From the NCBI RefSeq assembly GCF_000513195.1, contig NZ_CBVI010000001.1, positions 1-64,000 on the forward strand: a stretch of 64,000 nt of DNA, given 5' to 3'. The notes below the pieces were generated by a model. That model searched no databases. It was not told the origin of the DNA and saw nothing but the letters and a program-made list of their open reading frames with translations. The stretch's first letter is position 1. Every line of letters begins with the position of its first letter. Shown one piece after another: positions 7,576 to 16,915 of this stretch. The translations under genes were made by a program, and so were the position numbers. Source of the stretch: Bacteroides timonensis (GTDB lineage: Bacteria; Bacteroidota; Bacteroidia; Bacteroidales; Bacteroidaceae).

Positions 7576-10404
7576 TTAGAACGTACCCTTGAAACCAAGT
7601 TGGTAGAAACGTGTCTGAGGTGCGCTTCCCACATTCATTTCCAGTATCTTGCGTTCCTTGGCAATCATCAGCAGATTGTTAGCATTGGCAAAAAAGCTCA
7701 AGCCTTTAATGAAAGTTCCTCGCAACACATTTTGGGGCATAGCATAAGTGAGCTGCACCTGAGACAGATTAAAACGGTCGTTCTTGTACATCCAGAAGTC
7801 CGAAGTACGGAGATTGTTTGCACCATTGGTAGTCGTCAGACGCGGGTAGGTAGCTGTAGCCGCAGTCTCGGGAGTCCAGCGATTGCGTGCTATTTCTGAG
7901 TATTTGCTGTCACCGCTCATCCAGTAATAAGAGTTATTTTTCATGCCGTGACCACCCAAGTAAAGGTTACCCATTGCAAAGAAAGTAAAATCACGCCACT
8001 TGACAGTGAGGTTGATGCCGCTCATAAGCGGAGAGTCCCAACGACCCAGGAATACGCGGTCATTATCATCAATCTTGCCGTCGTTGTTCTGATCCTTGTA
8101 GCGGACGTCACCCGGTTTCACGTCACCAAACGTCTGTGTAGGAGCCGAAGTAATTTCAGCTTCATCCTGGAAGAAACCTTCGCTCTCCAAGCCCCAGTAT
8201 CCGTTCAGCGCACGCCCCACAGCCGATAGATAGCTGAACTCGATGTTCTCGTCACGCTTTTTAGCAGTACTCTTATAATACATACCGCTAATTCCCAGAG
8301 TCAGATCTACCTCGCCCACCTTCTTATTGGCATATACGCTGAAATCGAAACCTGTGCGCTGATCCACATTGAAGTTTACATAAGGGATGATAGATGATGA
8401 CGGATAACCAATCTGCGTGAAGTAGTTAGGATACAATGAACCGGGACGAACCAATCCGCCATCCATCTTGCTGGTGAAGAAATTGATATCGAAATTGATC
8501 AGATTACTCCACATTGAACCACGCAAACCGGCAGTGAACTCTTTACGCTTCACATAGGTCATGTCGGGATTGTTACCACGCTGAAACTCTGTTGCAGCCA
8601 GATCACCGTTATCTCCCCAACTATACCAGCCACCTTTTTGTACCACTGTCTTGTAAAGGTAGTAGCCGTCTTCATTGTCACTGGCAGTGATGTCGAGGTC
8701 CTGATTAATGATACCTACAGAAGCAGTGAACATCAAATTGTCGAAAATAGAGTTTTCCAGGAACTTCTCATTCGCCAGATTCCAGCCTAAAGTCACCGTA
8801 GGCGAGAAGGCCACGCGATTGCCGGTGGGCAACTTTGTAGAATAAGGCATTGCAACGCTGAAATCAGCATAGTACTTGTGCTGATAATTGTAGGATGCCT
8901 GGAAGCCCAAGTTGGCGTTAGTAGTGCGATGGTAATGTCCGCTGCGCTGTGTCTGCCAGGCATTGGCCAGAATCATACCGAAGACGTTATGATCTTCGTT
9001 GAAAGTATTCTGATAGTCGAACTGACCGGACACGTTGTATGTATAACGATAAGCCGAGTTACTGATGTTCTCAGTGCCACTCTTCTCATCTTTACCATAC
9101 TGAGTAATGCTTGAAATGATATCCTCGCCGTTGTAGTTGCTCCACGTAGGGGCAAAAGTGGCATAACTGTTGCTATAACCCTGATTATAGGTCGATGCAT
9201 AGTCGATACCGTATTTAGCACGGAAATAAAGGCCTTTGAGCAACGGAGAGAGATTGACGTCAAAACGGGTATTGAACTGGAACTGACGGCTTACGAACTT
9301 GCTGTCGCCGGCTGCATAAGCATCGGCCACCGGATTGGTGGGATGTTGCTGCGTACCACCAAAGAAGAATTTGCCATTTTGAAGATAACTACTGTTCAGC
9401 ACAGCATTCAATGAATTCTGATCGGTTGCCTCAATGTAACTCAAGGGAATGAACGGAGTCACCAAGTGTGGACGCAACGTGGCTGTCTGTCCCCACCAGT
9501 CTACATTGGCCGAATAGGAATCATAAAAAGTAACATTGGCATCAGCTTGCGCAGTGATAAGCTTATGAAGCCGCATGTCCACGTTACCACGTACAAAGAA
9601 ACGGCTGACATAGTTATCCTCGGTCTTGCCCACCTTCAGCAATGATGATTCGCGATAGTAACCGGTAGTCGTATAGTACCTTACCTTCTCGCTACCACCT
9701 GAGATTTCGGCTATTGCTTCCGAACGGTTATAAGCTTTCTTCAGGTATTCGGAAGAATACATGTCGAAGTTGGGATAGCGATAGGGATTCGAACCGGAAG
9801 CATGATTAAAGATATCTTCCTGCGAGTAGTTCGCAGCCAGTCCATCATTGGCACGAGCCTCATTATAGAGAGTCATATACTCTGCCGAACCCAAATATTT
9901 GGGATAAGACTTGGGAGTATAGAAACCGGTATTGGCATGAATATTAATTCTTAGATCGCCAATTTCGCCACGTTTGGTGGTGATGGAGATAACGCCTTTG
10001 GCCGCACGCGGACCATAAAGCACTACGGCCGACGCTCCTTTCAAAAGCGTAATCTGGTCTATCTCGTGAGGGAGCACGTTGTTAGCGTCGCGTACCATAC
10101 CGTCTACGATAACGAGGTATTCGGTATTTCCCCAGATGTTTCCGTTGAAACCGCCCACCACATTGTCTACAAAGCCTAAACTATTGCTTGTATATGCTTT
10201 CTCTGACATTTCCTTCATATCAATCACTGATACTCCACCCAGCAGGTCGCGCTGGTCGATGGAGCGGAATGCCACTTGCACCTTTGAGAGCGTATCAGCT
10301 TGAGCAGCTTCCAACATATCTGCCAGCGGTTCTTGAGCGGCAGTATGTGTGTAAGCGAAAGCCAACGTCGCACAAAGTACAAGTCCTTTATATATATGTT
10401 TCAT
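7576..10404 (-). CDS. xusC: SusC-family TonB-dependent transporter lacking the usual N-terminal domain
   Basis: This outer-membrane beta-barrel forms the import channel under the XusD lid. At 942 aa it is shorter than most SusC proteins: after the signal peptide (cut near AAQ, residue 24) the sequence goes almost directly into the plug (LGGVSVIDMKEMSEKAY), with no carboxypeptidase-D-like repeat and no STN domain. The plug motif LLKGASAVVLYGPRAAKGVISITTK and the C-terminal barrel signature ending in LGFKGTF are intact. A reduced N-terminus in the second SusC of xylan loci may mean a different coupling to TonB. It lies 30 bp after xusB in the same operon. Confidence 0.93.
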   Translation of the reverse strand: MKHIYKGLVLCATLAFAYTHTAAQEPLADMLEAAQADTLSKVQVAFRSIDQRDLLGGVSVIDMKEMSEKAYTSNSLGFVDNVVGGFNGNIWGNTEYLVIVDGMVRDANNVLPHEIDQITLLKGASAVVLYGPRAAKGVISITTKRGEIGDLRINIHANTGFYTPKSYPKYLGSAEYMTLYNEARANDGLAANYSQEDIFNHASGSNPYRYPNFDMYSSEYLKKAYNRSEAIAEISGGSEKVRYYTTTGYYRESSLLKVGKTEDNYVSRFFVRGNVDMRLHKLITAQADANVTFYDSYSANVDWWGQTATLRPHLVTPFIPLSYIEATDQNSLNAVLNSSYLQNGKFFFGGTQQHPTNPVADAYAAGDSKFVSRQFQFNTRFDVNLSPLLKGLYFRAKYGIDYASTYNQGYSNSYATFAPTWSNYNGEDIISSITQYGKDEKSGTENISNSAYRYTYNVSGQFDYQNTFNEDHNVFGMILANAWQTQRSGHYHRTTNANLGFQASYNYQHKYYADFSVAMPYSTKLPTGNRVAFSPTVTLGWNLANEKFLENSIFDNLMFTASVGIINQDLDITASDNEDGYYLYKTVVQKGGWYSWGDNGDLAATEFQRGNNPDMTYVKRKEFTAGLRGSMWSNLINFDINFFTSKMDGGLVRPGSLYPNYFTQIGYPSSSIIPYVNFNVDQRTGFDFSVYANKKVGEVDLTLGISGMYYKSTAKKRDENIEFSYLSAVGRALNGYWGLESEGFFQDEAEITSAPTQTFGDVKPGDVRYKDQNNDGKIDDNDRVFLGRWDSPLMSGINLTVKWRDFTFFAMGNLYLGGHGMKNNSYYWMSGDSKYSEIARNRWTPETAATATYPRLTTTNGANNLRTSDFWMYKNDRFNLSQVQLTYAMPQNVLRGTFIKGLSFFANANNLLMIAKERKILEMNVGSAPQTRFYQLGFKGTF

Positions 10405-10434
10405 TTTATTAGAGTTTTTACGTTAATAAAACCA

Positions 10435-12303
10435 TTACCAACCGGGATTCTGGTAGAATTCAGGATACATCGTCACATCATCGGTCTTGAATGGCAGCCA
10501 GTAGTGCTTGCCGGAGAGCTTGCGCTGCGTCACTACCTCTTCGCGGAAGTTAACGACTTTACGTTCTTTCGGGTCGGCATTAGGGTCAAATGCTTCCGCG
10601 CGATCGAACCGCTGCGTGGTCTTGATGTTGTAAGGAGATTCGGTCAGCAGTTTCCAACGACGCAGGTCGTTGAAGCGATGTCCTTCGTAAGCTAGTTCAA
10701 CAGCGCGTTCACGACGAACCTCATCCATGAATTTTTCAAGATCGGCAGTGTATGCGGTGGCAACATCTTCCACACCCGCACGTTGACGGACTACATTGAC
10801 TGCTTCCACAGCATTCTTCGTGAAAGAAGTAGACTTACCGGAGGGCGAACCGTAACCTTGCGCAGCAGCTTCGGCATACAGAAGATATACTTCTGCCAGA
10901 CGCAACCATGCTAAATGGAAATGGGTAGCCTTACCGTATCCGTAGTCGTTATCAGCCTTGTTGGCTCCCAACGGAATAAACTTATAGTTGAGATAGCCCG
11001 TACGGCTGGTTCTCTTAGGATCGTTGCAGGCATTACCGCCTTCATAGAGGTTGGCATACTCAAAAGCTTTGAATTTATCGTCCGTCGGAGCTTTAATCAT
11101 CTTCACACCATCATAGAGAAAGTTATTGTAGAAACGCGGGTCACGACCTTTCCAAGGTTGCTCCTTACTGAATCCGGAATTGGGATCACTGAGTGGCAGA
11201 CCATTCGCCATACCGAAATAATTCACATAGTTGGCAGCGGGACAGAGAATGATACCATCACCTTCTGCAATATCCTGAATCTGATAGGAGTTCATCTGAC
11301 GCCAGTAAGAGTCGGCACCGTAAGTAGGGCTACGCATAATGGCTTCCGTACCACCGGGCATCAGCCAGTTCTGCTCTTTAGTATAAAACAGACTGCTGTA
11401 TTTGTCAAAGTTTACCAAAGCATATTGTGTCTGACCACCTTCAACCATGGCAAGCACCTTGCCCAAAGCATCAGCCGCGCGTTTACAATAATCCGCATCG
11501 TATGAACGGTTGCTATTTTCACCACCATTCACCATTAAAGGGCTACCGGCATAGAGCAGAGACTTACCTAGGTAAGAAAGTGCCCAAATCTTGTTGGGAC
11601 GGAAAGCGTTGTTACCCTTAGTACGGTTGCCTGCAGCAGTGTTATCCCAGTCGATAGGAAGCAGCTCGGCAGCACGCTGAAAGTCTCTCGCCATCTTTTC
11701 GGCATTCTCCTGATAGCTTTCGCGCGGCAGGTTGAACTGTGCATCGGATGGCAATACACTTTCCATATATGGCAAGCCACCCCAATAAGTAGTAAGCTGG
11801 AAATAGAACCAAGCGCGGAAGAAATAGAGTTGACCTTCGACAAAGTCACGTTCCTCCTGCGTGGCATCCTTCAACAAACCACTCTGCAGAGCTTCAAGAC
11901 CGAGATTGGCCTGACGAATGGCATACCAGCCACCACCCCACAGAGCCTTAGCAAAACGGTCTCCATCAACTTTCCAGCTTCTATCCAGGAAGCAGTCACC
12001 TTTACCAATATAAGTGCGGTAGTTACCACCATCGATAGCATACCCCATCAAACCTTCACCATTACCGGTAGTAATAACCTCATCGTCACCCCAGTTAAAG
12101 GAGCTTACCCAGTTATGCTTGGCCACGTCGGGGATAACGTTATACATCACTTCGATAAATCCTTGGAAGTTATTGAAGTTCTTGAACGCATCTTCTGCTG
12201 ACAGCACAGAGTCGGAATCTCTGTCCAGATAGTCGGTACACGAAGTAAACGTGAATCCGGCTGCGAAGAATACGAAAAGTATGTGAATAATCTTATTTTT
12301 CAT
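10435..12303 (-). CDS. xusB: SusD-family xylan-binding lipoprotein, first of pair
   Basis: This 622-aa surface lipoprotein has signal peptide and lipobox FTSC (Cys22). RagB/SusD features include ANLGLEALQSG and the Tyr/Trp-rich FFRAWFYFQLTTYWGGLPY in the N-terminal half, and the C-terminal hallmark RRERAVELAYEGHRFNDLRRWK. It starts 12 bp after xusA and should close over that transporter as its lid. The two SusD proteins of this operon are clearly different in sequence from each other, which suggests the two SusCD pairs take different xylan fragments rather than being a recent duplication. Confidence 0.94.
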   Translation of the reverse strand: MKNKIIHILFVFFAAGFTFTSCTDYLDRDSDSVLSAEDAFKNFNNFQGFIEVMYNVIPDVAKHNWVSSFNWGDDEVITTGNGEGLMGYAIDGGNYRTYIGKGDCFLDRSWKVDGDRFAKALWGGGWYAIRQANLGLEALQSGLLKDATQEERDFVEGQLYFFRAWFYFQLTTYWGGLPYMESVLPSDAQFNLPRESYQENAEKMARDFQRAAELLPIDWDNTAAGNRTKGNNAFRPNKIWALSYLGKSLLYAGSPLMVNGGENSNRSYDADYCKRAADALGKVLAMVEGGQTQYALVNFDKYSSLFYTKEQNWLMPGGTEAIMRSPTYGADSYWRQMNSYQIQDIAEGDGIILCPAANYVNYFGMANGLPLSDPNSGFSKEQPWKGRDPRFYNNFLYDGVKMIKAPTDDKFKAFEYANLYEGGNACNDPKRTSRTGYLNYKFIPLGANKADNDYGYGKATHFHLAWLRLAEVYLLYAEAAAQGYGSPSGKSTSFTKNAVEAVNVVRQRAGVEDVATAYTADLEKFMDEVRRERAVELAYEGHRFNDLRRWKLLTESPYNIKTTQRFDRAEAFDPNADPKERKVVNFREEVVTQRKLSGKHYWLPFKTDDVTMYPEFYQNPGW

Positions 12304-12315
12304 CTTAATCTCAGA

Positions 12316-15300
12316 TTAAAGTGTTATTTTAAAACCTAAATTGAAACGACGTTGAGTGGGGTATGCGCTCCATCCACCGGTATTCGACTCACGGTCATCG
12401 GGCATATCGGTCCAGAGGAAGAGATTGTTACCATTGATAAACAGCTTCAAAGTGCCCAAACCCGATGCCTTCAGCCATTTTTCCTTAGAGAAGGTATATG
12501 AAAGTTCAGCATACTTCAAACGTGCGTACGAACCGTCGAAGAGGAAGCGTGTACCATCGGTATACCGGCTTGTCTGGTTCAGCCAGCGAGGCAGAGGTAC
12601 ATCACCGTTTTGATTTTCCGGAGACCAGTAGCTGCCCTCGTGGAAAGCGGTGTTTCTTGTACCACCCAAGCTACTGAGGCCTACAGAACGGCTTACGTTA
12701 GTCACACCGTAGAACTGAACGAAGAAGCTCCAGCCTTTGTAGTCAGCACCGATCTGAAGGTTCATTGTATTCTGCGGAGTACCTGTATAGCCATAAGGAA
12801 TATTGTCGTTCACGGAAATAATACCGTCGGCATCATAATCGAGGATGACATAGTTACCGGGCTTACGTCCTTCATCGTATTCATCGTGCGCCGTACTACC
12901 ATAAAGTTCATCCCAACTATTATAATATCCATGATCCACATAAGAATAATTCTGATCAATAGCCTTACCAGCCTTCTTCTGATAGTCAGGTTTCAGTCTG
13001 GGATCATCCGCCTCCTTGATCTTGCTGACAGCATGAGTCAGAGAACCATTACCCCAAAGGCGCCAGTCTCGGTTGAGCTGCTTATTCCAGCGAATATCCA
13101 ACTCGAAACCTTCACTGTCTACCTTGCCAAGATTGGCCACAGGAGCGGAAGTACCAAAATATGAAGGAACGGCACGATTGGCACCGGTTACCAAAATATC
13201 GGTACGTTTTTCCTTAAAATAGTCAAATGAACCCGAGATAAGGCCGCCAAAAATAGCGAAGTCAGCAGCGATATCAAGTTTGGTAGCCGTCTCCCATTGC
13301 AGGTTCTTGTTGCCAAGCTGGCTCTGTTGCCACCAGCTGTAAGGGCTCTTGGAAGGATCTACACCCGTCAACGACTGACGATAGCTGCCACCATTGCTCC
13401 AAGTATCCATATAAAGCCAACGTCCGCTTACATTGTCATCGCCAATCTGACCATAAGACGCACGAAGCTTCAACATATCCAGCCACTTGAGGTTGAGTTT
13501 CTTCACAAGGGGTTCTTCCGAAACCATCCATCCGATAGCACCCGAGTTGAAGAAGGCAAAGCGATTTTCCTTAGCAAAGATTTCGGAACCATTGTAAGCA
13601 CCGTTATATTCCAACATGTAACGGTTTGCAAAATCATATGTGCCACGGAACACCCAGTTCTCACGATAATGGGGCTGTTCGCTACCGGTAGCATACTGCT
13701 CGCGGCTAAAGTTACCCATGGCTCCCACTGTATGTTTTCCAAACTTATTGGAATAGTTCAGCTGAACGGAATAGTTCATACGGCGGTAGGTAGCCCAGTT
13801 TTGAACAGCACCCGCACCGGTCATCCAAGCGCTGTTATTCTTAAAGTCGAACTTATATAAGGCATCAGGAGAAACGTCGGTATACTCTATACCTGTATCG
13901 GGATCGATCCATTTGTGCATTTCACTTTCCCAGTCGTTTGTGTCATCCACTCCACGACCTGTTTCACGGAAGGCGTTGTCGAATGCCAACTTAGCCTGTA
14001 TGTTCAACCCCTTGAGTACGAAACCAAGATCTTGTTCGAGGGTGAAGTCAGTGTTCAGACGATCATCTGTTGTATAACCTATACCGTTGACGCTGAGTCC
14101 CTCGTAAGAGTTAGTGGCAGCCTGCGTGGGGTTGGGATAATAGTAACCAAAGGTACCGTCACTGTACACCGGCATGAAAGAGTCGGGAGAGATGCCATAG
14201 AAAGCACTCCAAACAAGATTCTCGTACTGACCTTGCGTAGCCTTCTTCACGGCATGCGAACCCGAAAGGTTGACGTGCAATTTAGTAGTCTTGGTCAGGT
14301 TGAAATCGAGGTTACTACGCACGTTGATACGGTCGTATCCGAATCCCGGGTCATAGCCCTTAATATTGGTTACCTTCTTATATATATCGCCTTCATGCGT
14401 ATAGTCCACACTGGCGAAATATTTCACGAACTTAGTACCACCACTGATGTTGACGTTGGCATTATAAGAAGTAGCTACGTCCTTCAACAGATAGTCCACC
14501 CAGTCCATATTGGGGTAGCGTTCAGCTTCTGCCTGATTGGCCGGATAGCGATACTTGTTCAAACGGTCCTGCGTCAGGTAGTAACTCCAGGCTTCCGGCT
14601 TATAAGCCAGTTCACTCTCGATAACTTGGTTACGGAGCGAAAGCGCATCATACGAGTCCATCATATCGGGCAATTTAGAGTAGGTCTTCAATGTCGTACT
14701 GGCATTGATGTTGATCACTGCCTTACCCTCGGCACCACGTTTGGTGGTAATCAAGATTACACCGTTGGCACCACGCACACCGAATACGGCAGTTGCCGAC
14801 GCATCCTTCAATACAGAAATGGTTTCCACAGAGTTGATATCCACCGAATTCATGGGACGTTCTACACCGTCCACCAATATAAGCGGATCGCTTGAGTTCC
14901 AGGATGTCACACCACGAATGGTGATCTTCGGGTCTTCTTCACCCGGCATACCGGTAGTAGTCATAGTCACTACACCCGGGAGGTTACCCGTCAGCGCCTG
15001 ACCTAAACTGGAGACACCACCGGTGCGCTCCAAAGCTTTCGAAGTGGTTTGTGCAATGGAGCCCACCACCGAGGCCTTCTTCTGCTGACCAAAACCCACT
15101 ACCACAACTTCTTCCAGCTGTTGGCTGTCATCTTCCAACACGACTCTGATCGATTGCTGAGGGGTTACTTTCACCTCTTGTGATTCCATACCGATAAATG
15201 AAACAACGAGAGTTACATTATCATTAGGAACAGCCAACGTAAAATTTCCATCTATATCTGATATCGTACCTATTGAAGTGTTGCCTTTCACAACGATGGA

Positions 15301-15450
15301 AGCACCAATTACAGTTTCTCCAGTGCCATCAAGAACTGTTCCTTTTACCGTTACCCCATTTTGCGCTAAAGTTGGCAAACAACTTAATAGCAACAAAACC
15401 AGCAGGTAAGGGATCTTTTGGATTTTTTTTGTTACATTTTTCATTACCAT
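12316..15450 (-). CDS. xusA: SusC-family TonB-dependent xylan transporter, first gene of operon
   Basis: This 1044-aa outer-membrane transporter is the promoter-proximal gene of the xylan operon. After the signal peptide (cleavage near LAQ, residue 29) comes a carboxypeptidase-D regulatory-like domain (VTVKGTVLDGTGETVIGAS to about 110), a TonB-box-like stretch (EEVVVVGFGQQKK), the plug (ISVLKDASATAVFGVRGANGVILITTK) and a long barrel ending in LGFKITL. There is no STN domain, which fits control by the nearby regulator rather than by an anti-sigma route. Two in-frame starts exist (15450 and 15444). A leader of about 225 nt separates the predicted transcription start from the gene. Confidence 0.95.
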   Translation of the reverse strand: MVMKNVTKKIQKIPYLLVLLLLSCLPTLAQNGVTVKGTVLDGTGETVIGASIVVKGNTSIGTISDIDGNFTLAVPNDNVTLVVSFIGMESQEVKVTPQQSIRVVLEDDSQQLEEVVVVGFGQQKKASVVGSIAQTTSKALERTGGVSSLGQALTGNLPGVVTMTTTGMPGEEDPKITIRGVTSWNSSDPLILVDGVERPMNSVDINSVETISVLKDASATAVFGVRGANGVILITTKRGAEGKAVININASTTLKTYSKLPDMMDSYDALSLRNQVIESELAYKPEAWSYYLTQDRLNKYRYPANQAEAERYPNMDWVDYLLKDVATSYNANVNISGGTKFVKYFASVDYTHEGDIYKKVTNIKGYDPGFGYDRINVRSNLDFNLTKTTKLHVNLSGSHAVKKATQGQYENLVWSAFYGISPDSFMPVYSDGTFGYYYPNPTQAATNSYEGLSVNGIGYTTDDRLNTDFTLEQDLGFVLKGLNIQAKLAFDNAFRETGRGVDDTNDWESEMHKWIDPDTGIEYTDVSPDALYKFDFKNNSAWMTGAGAVQNWATYRRMNYSVQLNYSNKFGKHTVGAMGNFSREQYATGSEQPHYRENWVFRGTYDFANRYMLEYNGAYNGSEIFAKENRFAFFNSGAIGWMVSEEPLVKKLNLKWLDMLKLRASYGQIGDDNVSGRWLYMDTWSNGGSYRQSLTGVDPSKSPYSWWQQSQLGNKNLQWETATKLDIAADFAIFGGLISGSFDYFKEKRTDILVTGANRAVPSYFGTSAPVANLGKVDSEGFELDIRWNKQLNRDWRLWGNGSLTHAVSKIKEADDPRLKPDYQKKAGKAIDQNYSYVDHGYYNSWDELYGSTAHDEYDEGRKPGNYVILDYDADGIISVNDNIPYGYTGTPQNTMNLQIGADYKGWSFFVQFYGVTNVSRSVGLSSLGGTRNTAFHEGSYWSPENQNGDVPLPRWLNQTSRYTDGTRFLFDGSYARLKYAELSYTFSKEKWLKASGLGTLKLFINGNNLFLWTDMPDDRESNTGGWSAYPTQRRFNLGFKITL

Positions 15451-15681
15451 TAGTTTAAGATATTAAAAACTACATTCTCTTTTTTCCATTAGCTATTATA
15501 GATAGCTTTAGCTGTCATCATACTTGCATTTCATAATCAATTAGTCTTTTAAGATTAATAATTCAACGGTTAATAATCATATTACTATTATTACATATAT
15601 TAGCGTTTCATGTCATAAGAGGAAAGAAAAGTGTTTTCCATACGTATCTCTCCAAATAATATAGTCGCTTTTTCTCAGCAG

Positions 15682-15802
15682 CAAATGTATGCATCAGAAA
15701 TGGAAGGGCGGATACGATCATGCTACACGTTTTTTTGATGACATTACATCTTTCTTTTCGATGTTACATTCTTTTTTGACCGCATTTCGTAAAATTATGT
15801 AA
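15682..15802 (-). promoter_or_regulatory. Predicted regulated promoter A of the xus operon
   Basis: On the minus strand a -7 box TACATTTG (15682-15689) fits the Bacteroides consensus TAnnTTTG, with no TTG at -33. Upstream, TTACAT (plus-strand reading) occurs at 15744 and 15764, and an inverted copy at 15797. GCTACACGT lies at 15722, offset 40 from the -7 box. The first TTACAT is 62 bp from the start of the -7 box, as in promoters B and C. A missing -33 box plus a conserved upstream repeat is typical of activator-dependent promoters. Binding by the AraC-type regulator at 24234-27353 is inferred. Confidence 0.55.
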
Positions 15803-16553
15803 TACACTATATTTCAACCAATTATAAACACACAAGAGAGTTGTTTTCAAAAAGAGAAAGAGAGTTTGAAAAGCCATTTCCGCGAACGAAAAACACCATA
15901 ATAATGAATCAAAAATCGCAAGAGAAATGCAAGAAAAAACAGCGTGGTAACGTATCACAAAAAATATGTAACCCACTTGTTAAAGCTAAAAAATGACTTT
16001 CATTCATTTATTGCAGCAATACATCCATTAACACTTTTAAGCCTTTTTGATTACTTTCTATCAAGATCAGACAGGGGATGGACATATCTTTCGGAAATGA
16101 ATATAAACAAGCGAAAGAAATAGTAGAAGAAAGTGCACTTGATTAGACTCACTATGCGAGGAAAGAGGTCCTTGAGAATGGAGGGGTTACATGGTAAAAT
16201 AAATATACTGACAGATAAAAATAGAGTAAAGGGAAAAACTTTCAGGCTACTTACGTAATTTGAGCAAAATGAGCTGCTTGAGCGAAATGAGCAATATGAC
16301 AAAATGTAAATCATGATGTCTGAGGTTGCTTTCTTTCGTACCATTAGTTGCCGTGATGCAAAAAAAGCAAGGATTACCTGTTAGGCAAATGCAGTATGAT
16401 TTGTAATGGTGAAAGGAAGCGCATTTTAGAAAGAGATTCCTTCTTATTTCGTTCTTATTAATTGCGCTTTGATCGTATTTTCTTCAAATATGATTATTTG
16501 ATTCCGCTACCTATCTTCTTTGAAATAGAAGAATATTGCCTGCTTTTCAGAAG
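15803..16553. other. Gene-free stretch upstream of the xus promoter
   Basis: About 750 bp between promoter A and the 22-bp repeat arrays holds no convincing gene. Short open frames exist on both strands, but none has a plausible protein sequence or promoter. It is AT-rich and may be decayed sequence. Confidence 0.5.
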
Positions 16554-16641
16554 GGTTACACCCTTTTTGGGTGATGGTGTCACCTTTTGGTAAGGATGGT
16601 GTAGCCTTATGGGGCAAAAGGTGTAGCCATTTCTCAAATTA
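16554..16641. repeat. Array 1: four 22-bp imperfect direct repeats
   Basis: Units start at 16554, 16576, 16598 and 16620, exactly 22 bp apart. Each begins with GGTKWMRCC-like sequence (GGTTACACC, GGTGTCACC, GGTGTAGCC, GGTGTAGCC), followed by variable sequence often containing CTTTTTGG or CTTATGG. The period is not a multiple of three, so this is not a coding repeat. Two helical turns per unit suits repeated binding of a protein on one DNA face. Confidence 0.7.
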
Positions 16642-16657
16642 CATCATCCGTTTAGGG

Positions 16658-16745
16658 AGAATAGATTATCTGATTGATTAGAATAGATCATGTAATGGAG
16701 CAGAATAGACCATCTGTAACATAACAATAGATGATATGAATCAGA
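16658..16745. repeat. Array 2: four 22-bp imperfect direct repeats
   Basis: Units start at 16658, 16680, 16702 and 16724, each with AGAATAGA (ACAATAGA in the last) followed by a more variable 14 bp. The period is the same as in array 1 but the motif is different; a 16-bp linker separates them. Function unknown. Confidence 0.7.
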
Positions 16746-16807
16746 TAAAACAAGGTTTTATCCTTCTGGAAGCAACTTTCTGATTGGGACCTTTGTTATT
16801 AATAATG

Positions 16808-16845
16808 AAAAAAAACAGATGTATTGCAACGGAATACATCTGTTT
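16808..16845 (-). terminator. Terminator after the GH115-acetylesterase operon
   Basis: A perfect 13-bp stem (16813-16825 with 16833-16845, 7-nt loop) is followed on the minus strand by a run of T (complement of the A-run from 16808). It ends transcripts coming from the acetylesterase gene. Confidence 0.85.
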
Positions 16846-16915
16846 CACTATCTTATTGTCATATTGCACCGAGCGCGTAAATTCCGGTGTTTCTTAGTCA
16901 ATCAAGTTTAGGGAA

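Noticed and set aside
13915..14895. 326-codon plus-strand ORF opposite xusA
   Set aside because: Antisense shadow of a certain SusC gene; no signal, domain or promoter of its own.
15591..15596. A further TTACAT in the xusA leader
   Set aside because: It lies downstream of the -7 box with no paired copy at 20 bp; a single 6-mer is expected by chance in AT-rich DNA.
15764..16344. Two minus-strand open frames (70 and 97 codons) in the gap upstream of xusA
   Set aside because: Low-complexity Phe/Ser/Leu-rich translations with no family resemblance; the first overlaps the operator region of promoter A.
16554..16745. CRISPR array
   Set aside because: Units are only 22 bp in total with degenerate short cores, no constant repeat/unique spacer structure and no cas genes nearby.
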